Origin: Gaetbulibacter_A sp043876815
GTDB lineage: Bacteria; Bacteroidota; Bacteroidia; Flavobacteriales; Flavobacteriaceae
Reading direction: 5' to 3'
Assembly (NCBI RefSeq): GCF_043876815.1
Contig: NZ_JBAWKA010000002.1
Location: forward strand, 558,001 to 622,000
DNA: 64,000 nt
Shown: positions 32,520 through 41,417 of the stretch, one piece after another
Layout of the letters: the number at the start of each line of letters is the position of its first letter
Position numbering within the stretch: the stretch's first letter is position 1
Position numbers and translations under genes: made by a program
Notes under the pieces: model-generated
Databases searched by the model: none
The model's input: the letters and a program-made list of their open reading frames with translations, nothing else
What the model was told of the DNA's origin: nothing

Positions 32520-35500
32520 ATGTTTTTAACGATCTTAAAACACGAATTAGGGTATTGGTTTAAAAAACCAGCCTTCTATATTTATACAGCTATTTTTGTT
32601 TTGATAGCACTATTCTTATCGGCTGGAGCAGCAGGTATTTTTGATAGCCTAACGGTGAGCACAGGATCAACATCTATTGTGAATTCACCGCTTGCTATTA
32701 CAAATTTGTTTCTTACCATGGCGATTCTAATCTTCTTTTTATTTCCGTCGATAATTGGGCTCTCGATATATCGCGATTATAAAAGTGATATGCATACCAT
32801 TTTATATTCCTATCCTTTTTCCAAAGCAAATTACCTATTCGCAAAATTTTTTAGTGGTGTGATTGTGGTGAGCTGTATTGTTATAGCGATTGGTTTTGCC
32901 CTATTTATAGGATTCAGGTTACCCGGAACAAACTCTGATATAGTTACAGCATTTAGCTTCCAAGCTTATTTTAACACCTATGTCATTTTTATTCTTCCTA
33001 ACGTTTTATTGTTTGGGGCTATTGTATTTGGTGTGGTCGCCTTTACTAGAAATATTGCTGCGGGCTTTATTGCCATTATTTTATTGCTTTTTGTGCAGGG
33101 CCTTATGGAAAGTTTCTTGTCTGACCCTGATAGTCGATTGATCGCAGCACTTTTAGATCCCTATGGTAGTGCTGCCGTTAACTATTATACACGTTATTGG
33201 ACCCTTGCGGAACAAAATGAAATGCAAATACCTATTAAATCCATTATTCTTTATAACCGACTTATTTGGTTGTCCGTGGCAATTGTCGTTTTTGGTTCAG
33301 TGTACAAATTTTTCTCCTTTAGCCAGAATGCCTTGACCTTTAGTTTGAAAAAACAACAAGGAATACGTTCTGTAAAGAAAAATTTTGGAGGGATCATTCG
33401 TATTAAATTACCAGAAGTAAACGTAGACTATTCTTTCCTTCAGAATTTAAAAACAACATGGAAACTTTCGAATATCGACTTTAAATATATTTTAAAGAAC
33501 TGGCCTTTTTTAAGTATCGTGTTGGTTGGGCTCATTATTGTTTTAATTGCGCTTTCAGAGGTAGGTGATATTTTTGGAACGTCAACGCTACCCATGACCT
33601 GGAAAATGTTAAACGGTGGTGGTTCATTTACTGTGGCCATAAATATCTGTACCTTTTTATACGCAGGTATGCTGGTGCATCGCAGTAAAATAGCACAGAT
33701 GGATCATCTTATCGATGTTACGCCAATTCCGAATTGGACCTTGTTTACTTCGAAATTTTTAGCCTTAATAAAAATGCAGATCGTTTTGTTAGGCGTTATC
33801 ATGGTGTCCGGATTATTGTTTCAGATCTATAAAGGCTTTTATCAATTTGAACTAGGGCATTATATTGAAGAACTTTTTGGTTTGCGCCTCATTAATTATG
33901 TGGTTTGGGCCTTTCTAGCTTTGTTCATCCAAACGTTGTTTCGCAATCCTTATGTTGGTCTGTTTGTATTATTGGTTATTTCCATTGGAATGCCCTTATT
34001 ACGTTTTGCGGGAATAGAGCAAGCCATTTTTAAATATAACGATGGTCCCGGATTTGAGTATTCCGATATGAATGGATATGGTTCGGACTTGATCCCGTAT
34101 TTTACTTATAAGATCTATTGGGTCTCTGCGGGAATTATTCTGTTCATCTTCACCGCCTTATTTTGGGTTCGTGGCTTACCACATAGTTTTTGGGAACGCT
34201 TACGCATAGCAAGATCCAGATTTAAAGGGATTTATATTGTTGGGTTTTTAATATTTTTTACAGCTTTCATTAGTTTGGGTGCTCGTATTTATTACGAGAA
34301 TAACATTTTGAATGAAAGAGTGTCTGCCAAGGAAAGAGAACAACGTGCCGTAACCTGGGAAAAGACTTATAAGAAATTTGAAAACAAAGCACAACCTCGA
34401 ATTGTGGCTGTTAAGGCAGATATGAATATATTTCCTAAAACACTTGATTTTAAAGCGAGTGGTGATTATTTGATGGTTAATAAAACGAATGAGGTTATAG
34501 ATAGTATTTTCTTGAATCATAATAATTATCCCAGCACTTTTGAATTTAATGAAGAGGTTCAACTGGTTTTGGAGGATACGGTATACAATTTCGATATTTA
34601 TCAACTAAAACAACCGTTAAAACCTGGCGATAGTTTAAAGCTTAAATTTTCTGTAAAGAATAAGCCAAATACTTGGTTGCGAAAAAACTCACCCGTGTTA
34701 GAAAACGGAACTTTTATTAATAATTTCGCCATATTTCCTTCTTTAGGTTATTCTTCTGGGACTGAATTGACAGACGATAAAACCCGTGAAAAATATGGAC
34801 TACCACCGAATGATCTTAAACCTGAACCGACGGATTCTACGGCGCTAGGGAATACTTACATCCGAAAGGACTCAGACTGGATCGATTTTGAGGCTACTGT
34901 AAGTACCTCACCTGATCAAATTGCCATAGCTCCCGGCTATTTGCAAAAAGAATGGACAGAAAATGGACGACGTTATTTCCATTATAAGATGGATAGCAAA
35001 ATATTGAATTTCTTTGCCTTCAATTCAGCACGATACAGTGTGAAGAAAGACCAATGGCGCGATGTGAACTTGGAGATCTATTACCATAAAGGTCATGAAT
35101 TCAATATCGATCGCATGTTTTCTGGGATAAAAGCCTCTTTAGAATATAATTCTAAAAATTTCAGTCCGTATCAGCACAAGCAAGTACGTATTATTGAGTT
35201 CCCACGAACCGCCGGAGCCTTCGCGCAATCATTTCCAAATACTATTCCCTATTCAGAAAGTATAGGGTTTATTGCTGAAGTTGACGATTCTGAGGAAGGA
35301 GGCGTGGATTATCCCTTTGCTGTAACAGTGCACGAAGTAGCGCATCAATGGTGGGCACATCAAGTTATCGGTGCTGATGTTCTGGGTGCAACGATGCTCT
35401 CGGAAAGCTTATCGGAATATGTGTCTCTAGAAGTTTTAAAACACGAATATGGAAAAAACAAAATGCGTAAGTTCCTTAAACGTTCTCTCGATGATTATCT

Positions 35501-36176
35501 TACCCGAAGATCATTTGAGCGTAAGCGTGAGAAACCTTTGATGTACAATGATGGCCAGGGTTATATCCGTTATCAAAAAGGGTCTTTGGTTTTTTATGCT
35601 CTTGCAGATTATATTGGAGAAGATATATTGAATGAGGCATTAAAGGAATATGTTAATAAGGTCAAGTTTCAGGAACCACCTTATACCACGACCGTTGATA
35701 TGATGCACTATATTCGAATGGCGACTCCAGATTCGTTACAATACACCTTAAAGGATATGTTTGAAACCATAACCCTTTATGAGAACCGTATAAAGGATGT
35801 AATTTCTACAAAACTGGATAATGGTAAGTATAAGGTGGATATTGAATTTGAAGTGACCAAGTATCGAAATGATGAAAAAGGGAAAAAGTTTTATTCGGAC
35901 AACAAAAAAGACTCCTTGAGCTTTAAATCGCCAGAAGTTTCTAAACCAGTGTACTCCCTGCCATTAGCTGATTATATAGATGTTGGTGTTTTTGTGGAAA
36001 ATTTAGATACCCCTGACACACCAAATGAAGAAGTATTGTATTTAAAAAAGCATAAGGTTACAGCTATCAATAATAAAATCAGTATTATCGTAGATAAGGA
36101 ACCAACAGAGGTAGGTGTTGATCCGTACAATAAACTGATAGATGCCAATTCTTTAGATAATAGGCGTAGGCTTTAA
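32520..36176 (+). CDS. ABC transporter permease fused to M1 aminopeptidase domain
   Basis: A 1218-residue protein. The first ~560 residues hold two blocks of about six hydrophobic segments each (ABC-2 type permease halves), and a further membrane segment lies near 575. A periplasmic M1 peptidase-like domain (about 800-1218) has the zinc motif HEVAHQWW (His938, Glu939, His942) and a downstream Glu962 in LSESLSEY. The gene is known in Bacteroidota as a permease/M1 aminopeptidase. It is cotranscribed with the ATPase and ends at a terminator at 36200. The function is unknown: peptide processing linked to export is inferred. Confidence 0.95.
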   Translation: MFLTILKHELGYWFKKPAFYIYTAIFVLIALFLSAGAAGIFDSLTVSTGSTSIVNSPLAITNLFLTMAILIFFLFPSIIGLSIYRDYKSDMHTILYSYPFSKANYLFAKFFSGVIVVSCIVIAIGFALFIGFRLPGTNSDIVTAFSFQAYFNTYVIFILPNVLLFGAIVFGVVAFTRNIAAGFIAIILLLFVQGLMESFLSDPDSRLIAALLDPYGSAAVNYYTRYWTLAEQNEMQIPIKSIILYNRLIWLSVAIVVFGSVYKFFSFSQNALTFSLKKQQGIRSVKKNFGGIIRIKLPEVNVDYSFLQNLKTTWKLSNIDFKYILKNWPFLSIVLVGLIIVLIALSEVGDIFGTSTLPMTWKMLNGGGSFTVAINICTFLYAGMLVHRSKIAQMDHLIDVTPIPNWTLFTSKFLALIKMQIVLLGVIMVSGLLFQIYKGFYQFELGHYIEELFGLRLINYVVWAFLALFIQTLFRNPYVGLFVLLVISIGMPLLRFAGIEQAIFKYNDGPGFEYSDMNGYGSDLIPYFTYKIYWVSAGIILFIFTALFWVRGLPHSFWERLRIARSRFKGIYIVGFLIFFTAFISLGARIYYENNILNERVSAKEREQRAVTWEKTYKKFENKAQPRIVAVKADMNIFPKTLDFKASGDYLMVNKTNEVIDSIFLNHNNYPSTFEFNEEVQLVLEDTVYNFDIYQLKQPLKPGDSLKLKFSVKNKPNTWLRKNSPVLENGTFINNFAIFPSLGYSSGTELTDDKTREKYGLPPNDLKPEPTDSTALGNTYIRKDSDWIDFEATVSTSPDQIAIAPGYLQKEWTENGRRYFHYKMDSKILNFFAFNSARYSVKKDQWRDVNLEIYYHKGHEFNIDRMFSGIKASLEYNSKNFSPYQHKQVRIIEFPRTAGAFAQSFPNTIPYSESIGFIAEVDDSEEGGVDYPFAVTVHEVAHQWWAHQVIGADVLGATMLSESLSEYVSLEVLKHEYGKNKMRKFLKRSLDDYLTRRSFERKREKPLMYNDGQGYIRYQKGSLVFYALADYIGEDILNEALKEYVNKVKFQEPPYTTTVDMMHYIRMATPDSLQYTLKDMFETITLYENRIKDVISTKLDNGKYKVDIEFEVTKYRNDEKGKKFYSDNKKDSLSFKSPEVSKPVYSLPLADYIDVGVFVENLDTPDTPNEEVLYLKKHKVTAINNKISIIVDKEPTEVGVDPYNKLIDANSLDNRRRL

Positions 36177-36199
36177 AAACACATCTATTCAATCATACC

Positions 36200-36232
36200 A
36201 AACCTGTAGGCTTCAACGTTTACAGGTTTTTT
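36200..36232 (+). terminator. Intrinsic terminator after the ABC/M1 operon
   Basis: A 9-bp stem (AAACCTGTA / TACAGGTTT) with a 12-base loop, followed by further T. Confidence 0.78.
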
Positions 36233-36321
36233 AATCTGTAACCAATTAATATTCGTATATTTTTTTAACTATTGAAGGGTAAATTAGTAATTTTGAATTT
36301 AAAACGTCCCGAATTCTAGAT

Positions 36322-37020
36322 ATGCGAAGAGTTTTAATCATAGTTGTTTTTTGTATACCATTTTTCGGGTTGGCGCAAGCTCCCGAGAAAGATGAGGATA
36401 CAACGGAGGTAACCTACCTGATTATAAAGGGAGACTCGGTACCACGAACCACTATTGACCTGGATGAGGTCATGCTTTTGCAGAAATTAAAATTCGATAG
36501 TCGAGAAGATCGTATCCGTTACCTGATACTTCGCAGAAAAACCATTAAAGTCTATCCCTATGCCAAGTTGGCTGCGGAACGCCTAGATTCTTTGAACAAG
36601 CGCTTGGCTAAGATTACCAGTAAAAGCGATAGAAGGCGTTATACCAAAATGATTCAAAAATATATCGAAGGGGAGTTTTCTGAAAAACTCAAAAAGTTTA
36701 CCCGAACAGAAGGTCAGATTTTGGTGAAACTTATTTATCGGCAAACAGGGATAACCACCTTCGATCTGGTAAAAGAACTGCGAAGTGGCTGGCGTGCCTT
36801 TTGGTACAACACAACTGCTAGTATGTTTGATATTTCATTAAAAGAAAAGTTTGATCCTTGGAATAATAAGGAAGATTATCTTATTGAAGATATTTTAGAG
36901 CGTAATTTTCAAAATGGTATTTTAAAACGACAGAAGTCGGCAATTCCCATAGATTATTATGATTTAACCAATAAATGGTTACATAATGGTCGGGACGAAG
37001 CTAAAAAAGCGGAAAAATAA
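36322..37020 (+). CDS. DUF4294 domain exported protein
   Basis: A 232-residue protein with a signal peptide (MRRVLIIVVFCIPFFGLAQ) and the DUF4294 domain. Features are TTIDLDEVMLLQKLKFDSRE, RRKTIKVYPYAKLAAERL, FTRTEGQILVKLIYRQTG and the final RNFQNGILKRQKSAIPIDYYD. In many Flavobacteriia this family is adjacent to an M42 peptidase. Here the ABC/M1 operon lies between them, suggesting insertion or rearrangement. It is followed after 3 bases by the TrhA-like gene. Confidence 0.9.
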   Translation: MRRVLIIVVFCIPFFGLAQAPEKDEDTTEVTYLIIKGDSVPRTTIDLDEVMLLQKLKFDSREDRIRYLILRRKTIKVYPYAKLAAERLDSLNKRLAKITSKSDRRRYTKMIQKYIEGEFSEKLKKFTRTEGQILVKLIYRQTGITTFDLVKELRSGWRAFWYNTTASMFDISLKEKFDPWNNKEDYLIEDILERNFQNGILKRQKSAIPIDYYDLTNKWLHNGRDEAKKAEK

Positions 37021-37023
37021 GTC

Positions 37024-37650
37024 ATGCGAATTCAATCGGAACTTGAGGAAAAACTAAATGCAATTACCCATGGAATTGGAGCCTTATTTGGATTGATTGC
37101 ACTCGTGCTTCTTATAAATCATACACGTTACGAACCTTTTCTAAGTCAATTTAGTGTGGTGGTTTATGGGATGTCAATTATCATTTTATTTTCAGCTTCT
37201 ACCTTGTATCATGCCGTGAGATCCGAGTCTAAAAAGCATTATTTCCGCATTATTGATCATATTAGTATCTATTTACTTATTGCTGGAACGTATACCCCGG
37301 TAACGCTTATTACTTTGGAAGACAGCAGAGGTTGGATTCTGTTTTGGGTCGTTTGGTCTATTGCCGTTTTTGGATTGATCCTGAAATTATTTTTTACAGG
37401 AAAATTTGAGATCTTCTCAACACTTTTATACCTTTTAATGGGGTGGTTGATTATTTTCGATTTCACCCAATTATCGAACATTATAGGTAGTAATGGGATT
37501 CTATTTCTGTTTGCCGGAGGTTTGGCTTATACGCTTGGGATTGTTTTTTACGCAATTCAAAGTATCCCCTATAACCATGTAATATGGCATCTATTTGTGT
37601 TAGCGGGAGCAGTGTTCCACTTTTTAATGATTTATTTTTACGTACTATGA
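37024..37650 (+). CDS. trhA: Hemolysin III / PAQR family (TrhA-like) membrane protein
   Basis: A 208-residue protein with seven membrane segments. PAQR hallmarks are EKLNAITHGIGALFGLIALV, FSASTLYHAV with the conserved Ser-x3-H, DHISIYLLIAGTYTPVT and the C-terminal HVIWHLFVLAGAVFHFLM. Despite its name the family is not a proven toxin; bacterial TrhA proteins affect membrane energy homeostasis. It overlaps the next gene (GNAT) by an ATGA, so the two are translationally coupled. Confidence 0.95.
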   Translation: MRIQSELEEKLNAITHGIGALFGLIALVLLINHTRYEPFLSQFSVVVYGMSIIILFSASTLYHAVRSESKKHYFRIIDHISIYLLIAGTYTPVTLITLEDSRGWILFWVVWSIAVFGLILKLFFTGKFEIFSTLLYLLMGWLIIFDFTQLSNIIGSNGILFLFAGGLAYTLGIVFYAIQSIPYNHVIWHLFVLAGAVFHFLMIYFYVL

Positions 37651-38138
37651 TAGATATTAAACAAGTTGTTGCAAATACTGATATCCATAACGTAGTACAA
37701 TTGGCCGATACCATTTGGCGCGAGCACTATATTCCCATAGTAGGAAAACCACAGATTGATTACATGCTCGAAAAATACCAATCGGCTTCAGCTATTTCAG
37801 AACAAATTGAGAATGGTTATGAATATTACCTGATGCTTTACAATGAAAAAGAGGTTGGGTATTTGGCTATTCTTCAAGAAAAATCAGCACTGTTCCTCAG
37901 CAAAATATATGTTCTGAAATCCTTTAGGGGATTAAAAATTGGTAAACAGGCCATGGCCTTTATAGAAACCAAGGCTAGAACCTATCAAAAGTCAAAAATC
38001 CGCTTAACGGTTAACATCCACAATGTAAATTCCATAGAGGCGTATACCAAATTGGGATTCAGAAATGCTGGTCCGCAAGTAACCGATATTGGTTCAGGTT
38101 TTATTATGGATGATTATGTTTTGGTAAAAACGGTTTGA
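37647..38138 (+). CDS. GNAT family N-acetyltransferase
   Basis: A 163-residue acetyltransferase. The CoA-binding site is IYVLKSFRGLKIGKQAMAFI, the V-R-x-x-Q/R-G-x-G/A-like motif, and the following NIHNVNSIEAYTKLGFRNAG is the usual GNAT C-terminal signature. The start is the ATG overlapping the TGA of the upstream gene; a longer frame upstream lies inside trhA and is unlikely to be used. Substrate unknown. It abuts the convergent DUF4268 gene with no spacer. Confidence 0.92.
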   Translation: MIDIKQVVANTDIHNVVQLADTIWREHYIPIVGKPQIDYMLEKYQSASAISEQIENGYEYYLMLYNEKEVGYLAILQEKSALFLSKIYVLKSFRGLKIGKQAMAFIETKARTYQKSKIRLTVNIHNVNSIEAYTKLGFRNAGPQVTDIGSGFIMDDYVLVKTV

Positions 38139-38567
38139 TCAACTGTCGATAATATCCCTGTATTCCTGAAAAAAGGCTTCAAATAAATTCATTTTTTCAT
38201 TAAAGAACAGCATAACCTCCTGCCAGGTGTTTTTATTATGGATGGACACCTTTTGTTCTAAAGGCACATAAATTCTTGAGATCTCTTTGCCGCTGTCCAA
38301 CAAATAACTTTCCTCATAAATAGCCTCAGGCAAATAGTCATCTGTCAACATGCTTTTTAAGGCCACTAATTTTTCCCAAAACTGAATCCGGTTTTCTAAT
38401 GGATCTTCAAGATCCAAAGCCACCAATGCCGTACGGGTATCAAAGTGAAATTTAAAATTAAGACCTTTCATTTTTGTGTTGTATAACAACCATTTTCGTG
38501 GGAAGGATTTCCCAAAACTGGTCCAGAATTCCTGTCGTAAAAGGCGAGATTCTTCTTTAGAAAACAT
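38139..38567 (-). CDS. DUF4268 domain protein
   Basis: A 142-residue soluble protein starting MFSKEESRLLRQEFWTSFGK. It matches DUF4268: LLYNTKMKGLNFKFHFDTRT, VALDLEDPLENRIQFWEKL and a late WQEVMLFFNEKMNLFEAFFQ. DUF4268 is related to PD-(D/E)XK-like restriction/nuclease domains in longer proteins, but this single-domain form has no evident catalytic site. Function unknown. It is 40 bases downstream of the ZIP transporter gene, possibly cotranscribed. Confidence 0.9.
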   Translation of the reverse strand: MFSKEESRLLRQEFWTSFGKSFPRKWLLYNTKMKGLNFKFHFDTRTALVALDLEDPLENRIQFWEKLVALKSMLTDDYLPEAIYEESYLLDSGKEISRIYVPLEQKVSIHNKNTWQEVMLFFNEKMNLFEAFFQEYRDIIDS

Positions 38568-38607
38568 AGATTTTAAAAATGGATTTAAAGACTATCTTCA
38601 AAGTATA

Positions 38608-39282
38608 TTAAATGAAAAAGGCAATTCCAACACCAAGTAAAATGGCAATAAACTTACTAAGATGGAATTTATGGCCATCGCCACTTTCAAATAATATCGT
38701 TGTGGAAATATGTAAAAAGATACCGATGACCATAGCGTTAATGCTGTAGGCCAATTGTGGGTCTAAATTCGCCGTATTTGAAACGAGTGTTCCCAGGGGC
38801 GTCATAATGGTGAAAATTGTTAAAAAACCAATGATCTTAACCTTATTAAATCCGGATCGAAACAAAAATAAACTCACCAAAGTAGCGATGGGTATTTTGT
38901 GAACCAAAACGCCATAAACCATATCATTATGATTATGAATTGGAAACCCTTCTAAAAAACTATGAATACATAAACTGATGAAAAGTAACCACGGAAAAAC
39001 AGTTACCTCCTTGTGGATATGAATATGGCCGTGCTCCGCACCTTTGGAAAACACCTCTAAAACAATTTGCAATAAAATGCCGCACATTATAAAGAGTCCG
39101 GTAAGTTTACTTGACATATGCTCATAAACCTCAGGCAAAAGCTCAAAAAGGGTCAGAGCCAATAAGAATGAGCCACTAAATGAAAGTAAAAGTTTAGTGT
39201 TCCAGGTTTTTTTGCCACGCGTTAAAAAGGCAATAAAAATACCCAATAAAACAGCGGCAATAGGTAGTAAGTAGTTAATCAT
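38608..39282 (-). CDS. ZIP family metal (zinc/iron) transporter
   Basis: A 224-residue transporter with about eight membrane segments. The ZIP metal sites are HSFLEGFPIHNHND in the fourth segment and VHKIPIATLVSLFLF in the fifth. A His-rich loop, HGHIHIH (about residues 85-91), could serve as a metal-sensing cytosolic loop. It imports Zn2+ or a similar divalent cation. The gene is followed 40 bases later by DUF4268. Confidence 0.94.
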   Translation of the reverse strand: MINYLLPIAAVLLGIFIAFLTRGKKTWNTKLLLSFSGSFLLALTLFELLPEVYEHMSSKLTGLFIMCGILLQIVLEVFSKGAEHGHIHIHKEVTVFPWLLFISLCIHSFLEGFPIHNHNDMVYGVLVHKIPIATLVSLFLFRSGFNKVKIIGFLTIFTIMTPLGTLVSNTANLDPQLAYSINAMVIGIFLHISTTILFESGDGHKFHLSKFIAILLGVGIAFFI

Positions 39283-39347
39283 TAAAAAATAAGTTTCTGT
39301 TCGGGTGTTACATTAAACCATTTACAAGACAGCGTTAAAAATACAAT

Positions 39348-40079
39348 TTATTTAAAGATCATCACCAAACGCTCCGAGCTTTTGGGATGAAAGTGTCTCA
39401 GCTTGTAATCACCAAAAACATCTAATAAATAGACACCTGCTTGCTCAAAAAGGGTCTCAAAATCGGCCAGATTAAAAGCCCGCACACGTTCCTGGAAAAA
39501 ATATGATTCTCCGCTGGCTTCAAAAGCAATGTCCTTCATAATATAATCACCTTCAGTATACCGCTTAATATTAAAACGAATACCCTCCAGCGTTTTTTCT
39601 TCTTCAGGTACTAAATGTTCTTTTACAAAATCACTGTTCATAAAATCGATCACTCCAAAACCATCGGCATTCAAATCAGATTTAATGGCCTTTATGGTTT
39701 TCAAATGATCTTCATCATGTTCAAAATAACCAAAACTAGTAAATAAATTAAATACAGCATCAAAGGATTGACCAACAGGTTCGCACATATCATGAACTAA
39801 AAAACGCAACCTGTGGTTTTCATATTGTTTGGCATAGGCAATGCTATTGTCGCTTAAATCCACACCTGTAACATCATACCCTAATTTATTTAGATACAGG
39901 GCGTGCCGGCCTCTGCCACAAGCCAGATCCAAAATTCGGCCACCTTCCGGAACATTCAAATATTCTGTCAAGGTATCCATAAATGCATGTGCCTCCGTGT
40001 GGTCCCGTTCCTTGTAAAGTATGTGGTAAAATGGTGTGTCAAACCAGGCCGTAAACCAGGTATTTGTTGTTTTATTCAT
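39348..40079 (-). CDS. Class I SAM-dependent methyltransferase
   Basis: A 243-residue methyltransferase. Motif I reads ILDLACGRGRHALYLNKLGY and motif II VTGVDLSDNSI. A FDAVFNLFTSFGYF segment follows in the position of motif IV. An upstream ATG at 40103 gives an extra MREKPPET, but this lies in the interspersed repeat; the start MNKTTNTWFTAWFDTPFYH is the usual one. The substrate is unknown; this group methylates small molecules or proteins. Confidence 0.92.
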   Translation of the reverse strand: MNKTTNTWFTAWFDTPFYHILYKERDHTEAHAFMDTLTEYLNVPEGGRILDLACGRGRHALYLNKLGYDVTGVDLSDNSIAYAKQYENHRLRFLVHDMCEPVGQSFDAVFNLFTSFGYFEHDEDHLKTIKAIKSDLNADGFGVIDFMNSDFVKEHLVPEEEKTLEGIRFNIKRYTEGDYIMKDIAFEASGESYFFQERVRAFNLADFETLFEQAGVYLLDVFGDYKLRHFHPKSSERLVMIFK

Positions 40080-40086
40080 AGTTTCT

Positions 40087-40179
40087 GGGGGTTTCTCCCG
40101 CATGCTGCGGTAGCCAGGCTTTCCGCTGTATCTTTTTTAGCAGTAACTAAAAAAGGATGCCGCTACAATCCTTAACCCA
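40087..40179. repeat. Interspersed repeat, copy 2, with hairpin
   Basis: Contains a perfect 9-bp inverted repeat CTTTTTTAG / CTAAAAAAG with a CAGTAA loop (40132-40155), GGCTTTCCGCTGTATC before it and GGATGCCGCTACAATCC after it. It resembles copy 1 at 13150-13222 in its GGCTTTC(G/C)G start and CAATCC end. It lies in the 5' region between the two divergent methyltransferase genes. Confidence 0.55.
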
Positions 40180-40246
40180 AATATTTAGTAATTCATCAAG
40201 TTTGCGGTAAAATTACATTATTTTTGCTAGGAATTTCAGCGAAATC

Positions 40247-41404
40247 ATGGAAGAAAATTTTAATATGGTGGCCAAAACCTTATTTGGTTTTGAAGATATT
40301 TTAGAAAAAGAACTCACGCAACTGGGAGCTATGGACATAAAAAAGGGTGTCCGTAACGTTTCTTTTGTAGGAGATAAAGGCTTTATGTATAAGGCCAATT
40401 TAGGATTGCGCACGGCCATTAAAATATTAAAACCCATTCATAGCTTCAATGTTTCCGGTGAAGACGATCTTTATAAAAAGATCTATGCTATGGATTGGAG
40501 CGAATACCTCAAACCCACAGGTAGTTTGGCTATAGATGCGACCATCCATTCAGACCTTTTTTCACATTCCTTGTACATTGCCCAAAAAACCAAGGACGCC
40601 ATTGTAGACAAATTTCGAGACACCACTGGTCAGCGCCCTAGTGTCGATCTAAAATTTCCTGATATAAAGGTCAACGTGCATATCGATCGCAAAAAATGCA
40701 CCATATCTTTGGATTCTTCAGGCGATTCTTTGCATAAACGTGGTTACAAAACGGCCACTAATATTGCACCCATCAATGAGGTTTTAGCTGCCGGGCTGGT
40801 CATGCTCTCCGGTTGGGATGGTCAGAGCGATTTTATGGATCCTATGTGTGGTTCCGGAACCATACTTATTGAGGCCGCCATGATAGCCTGTAACATTCCG
40901 CCAAACTTGATGCGTAAGGAATTTGCTTTTGAACGCTGGCAAGATTGGGATGTCGATTTATTCGAAACCATTGAAGGATCACTGTTGAAAAAGACTCGGG
41001 ATTTCCATTACAAGATCACAGGTTACGACAAAGCACCAAGTGCCGTGGCGAAGGCTATAGAAAATGTAAAAAATGCGCATCTTGAAGATTTTATTCAGGT
41101 AAAACATGAGGACTTCTTTAAAACGCAGAAAGCCGGAGAAAATAAATTACACATGGTATTCAATCCGCCTTATGGTGAGCGCTTGAATATCGAAATGGAA
41201 GAGTTATATAAAACCATCGGAGATACCTTAAAGCAAAATTATCCGGGAACTGATGCCTGGTTTATTACCAGTAATATGGATGCTTTAAAACATGTTGGCT
41301 TACGCCCTTCAAAAAAAATACCATTGTATAATGCCAAATTGGAAGCGCGCTTTGTGAAATACGTGATGTACGAGGGTAGTAAAAAAGCCAAGTACCAAAA
41401 ATAA
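40247..41404 (+). CDS. THUMP-domain RNA methyltransferase (RlmL N-terminal-like)
   Basis: A 385-residue methyltransferase. The N-terminal ferredoxin-like and THUMP region (about 1-165) begins MVAKTLFGFEDILEKELTQL after an alternative start and contains DATIHSDLFSHSLYIAQKTK and VNVHIDRKKCTISLDSSG. The C-terminal Rossmann domain has DPMCGSGTILIEAAM and the NPPYGERL motif expected for guanine-N2 methylation. It is most like the m2G2445 half of RlmL, which acts on 23S rRNA. It converges on the DUF6048 gene, with 13 bases between. Confidence 0.93.
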   Translation: MEENFNMVAKTLFGFEDILEKELTQLGAMDIKKGVRNVSFVGDKGFMYKANLGLRTAIKILKPIHSFNVSGEDDLYKKIYAMDWSEYLKPTGSLAIDATIHSDLFSHSLYIAQKTKDAIVDKFRDTTGQRPSVDLKFPDIKVNVHIDRKKCTISLDSSGDSLHKRGYKTATNIAPINEVLAAGLVMLSGWDGQSDFMDPMCGSGTILIEAAMIACNIPPNLMRKEFAFERWQDWDVDLFETIEGSLLKKTRDFHYKITGYDKAPSAVAKAIENVKNAHLEDFIQVKHEDFFKTQKAGENKLHMVFNPPYGERLNIEMEELYKTIGDTLKQNYPGTDAWFITSNMDALKHVGLRPSKKIPLYNAKLEARFVKYVMYEGSKKAKYQK

Positions 41405-41417
41405 AATACTGAGGATT

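Noticed and set aside
37024..37650. Hemolysin III as a toxin
   Set aside because: PAQR-family membrane protein with seven segments; toxicity is not a property of the family.
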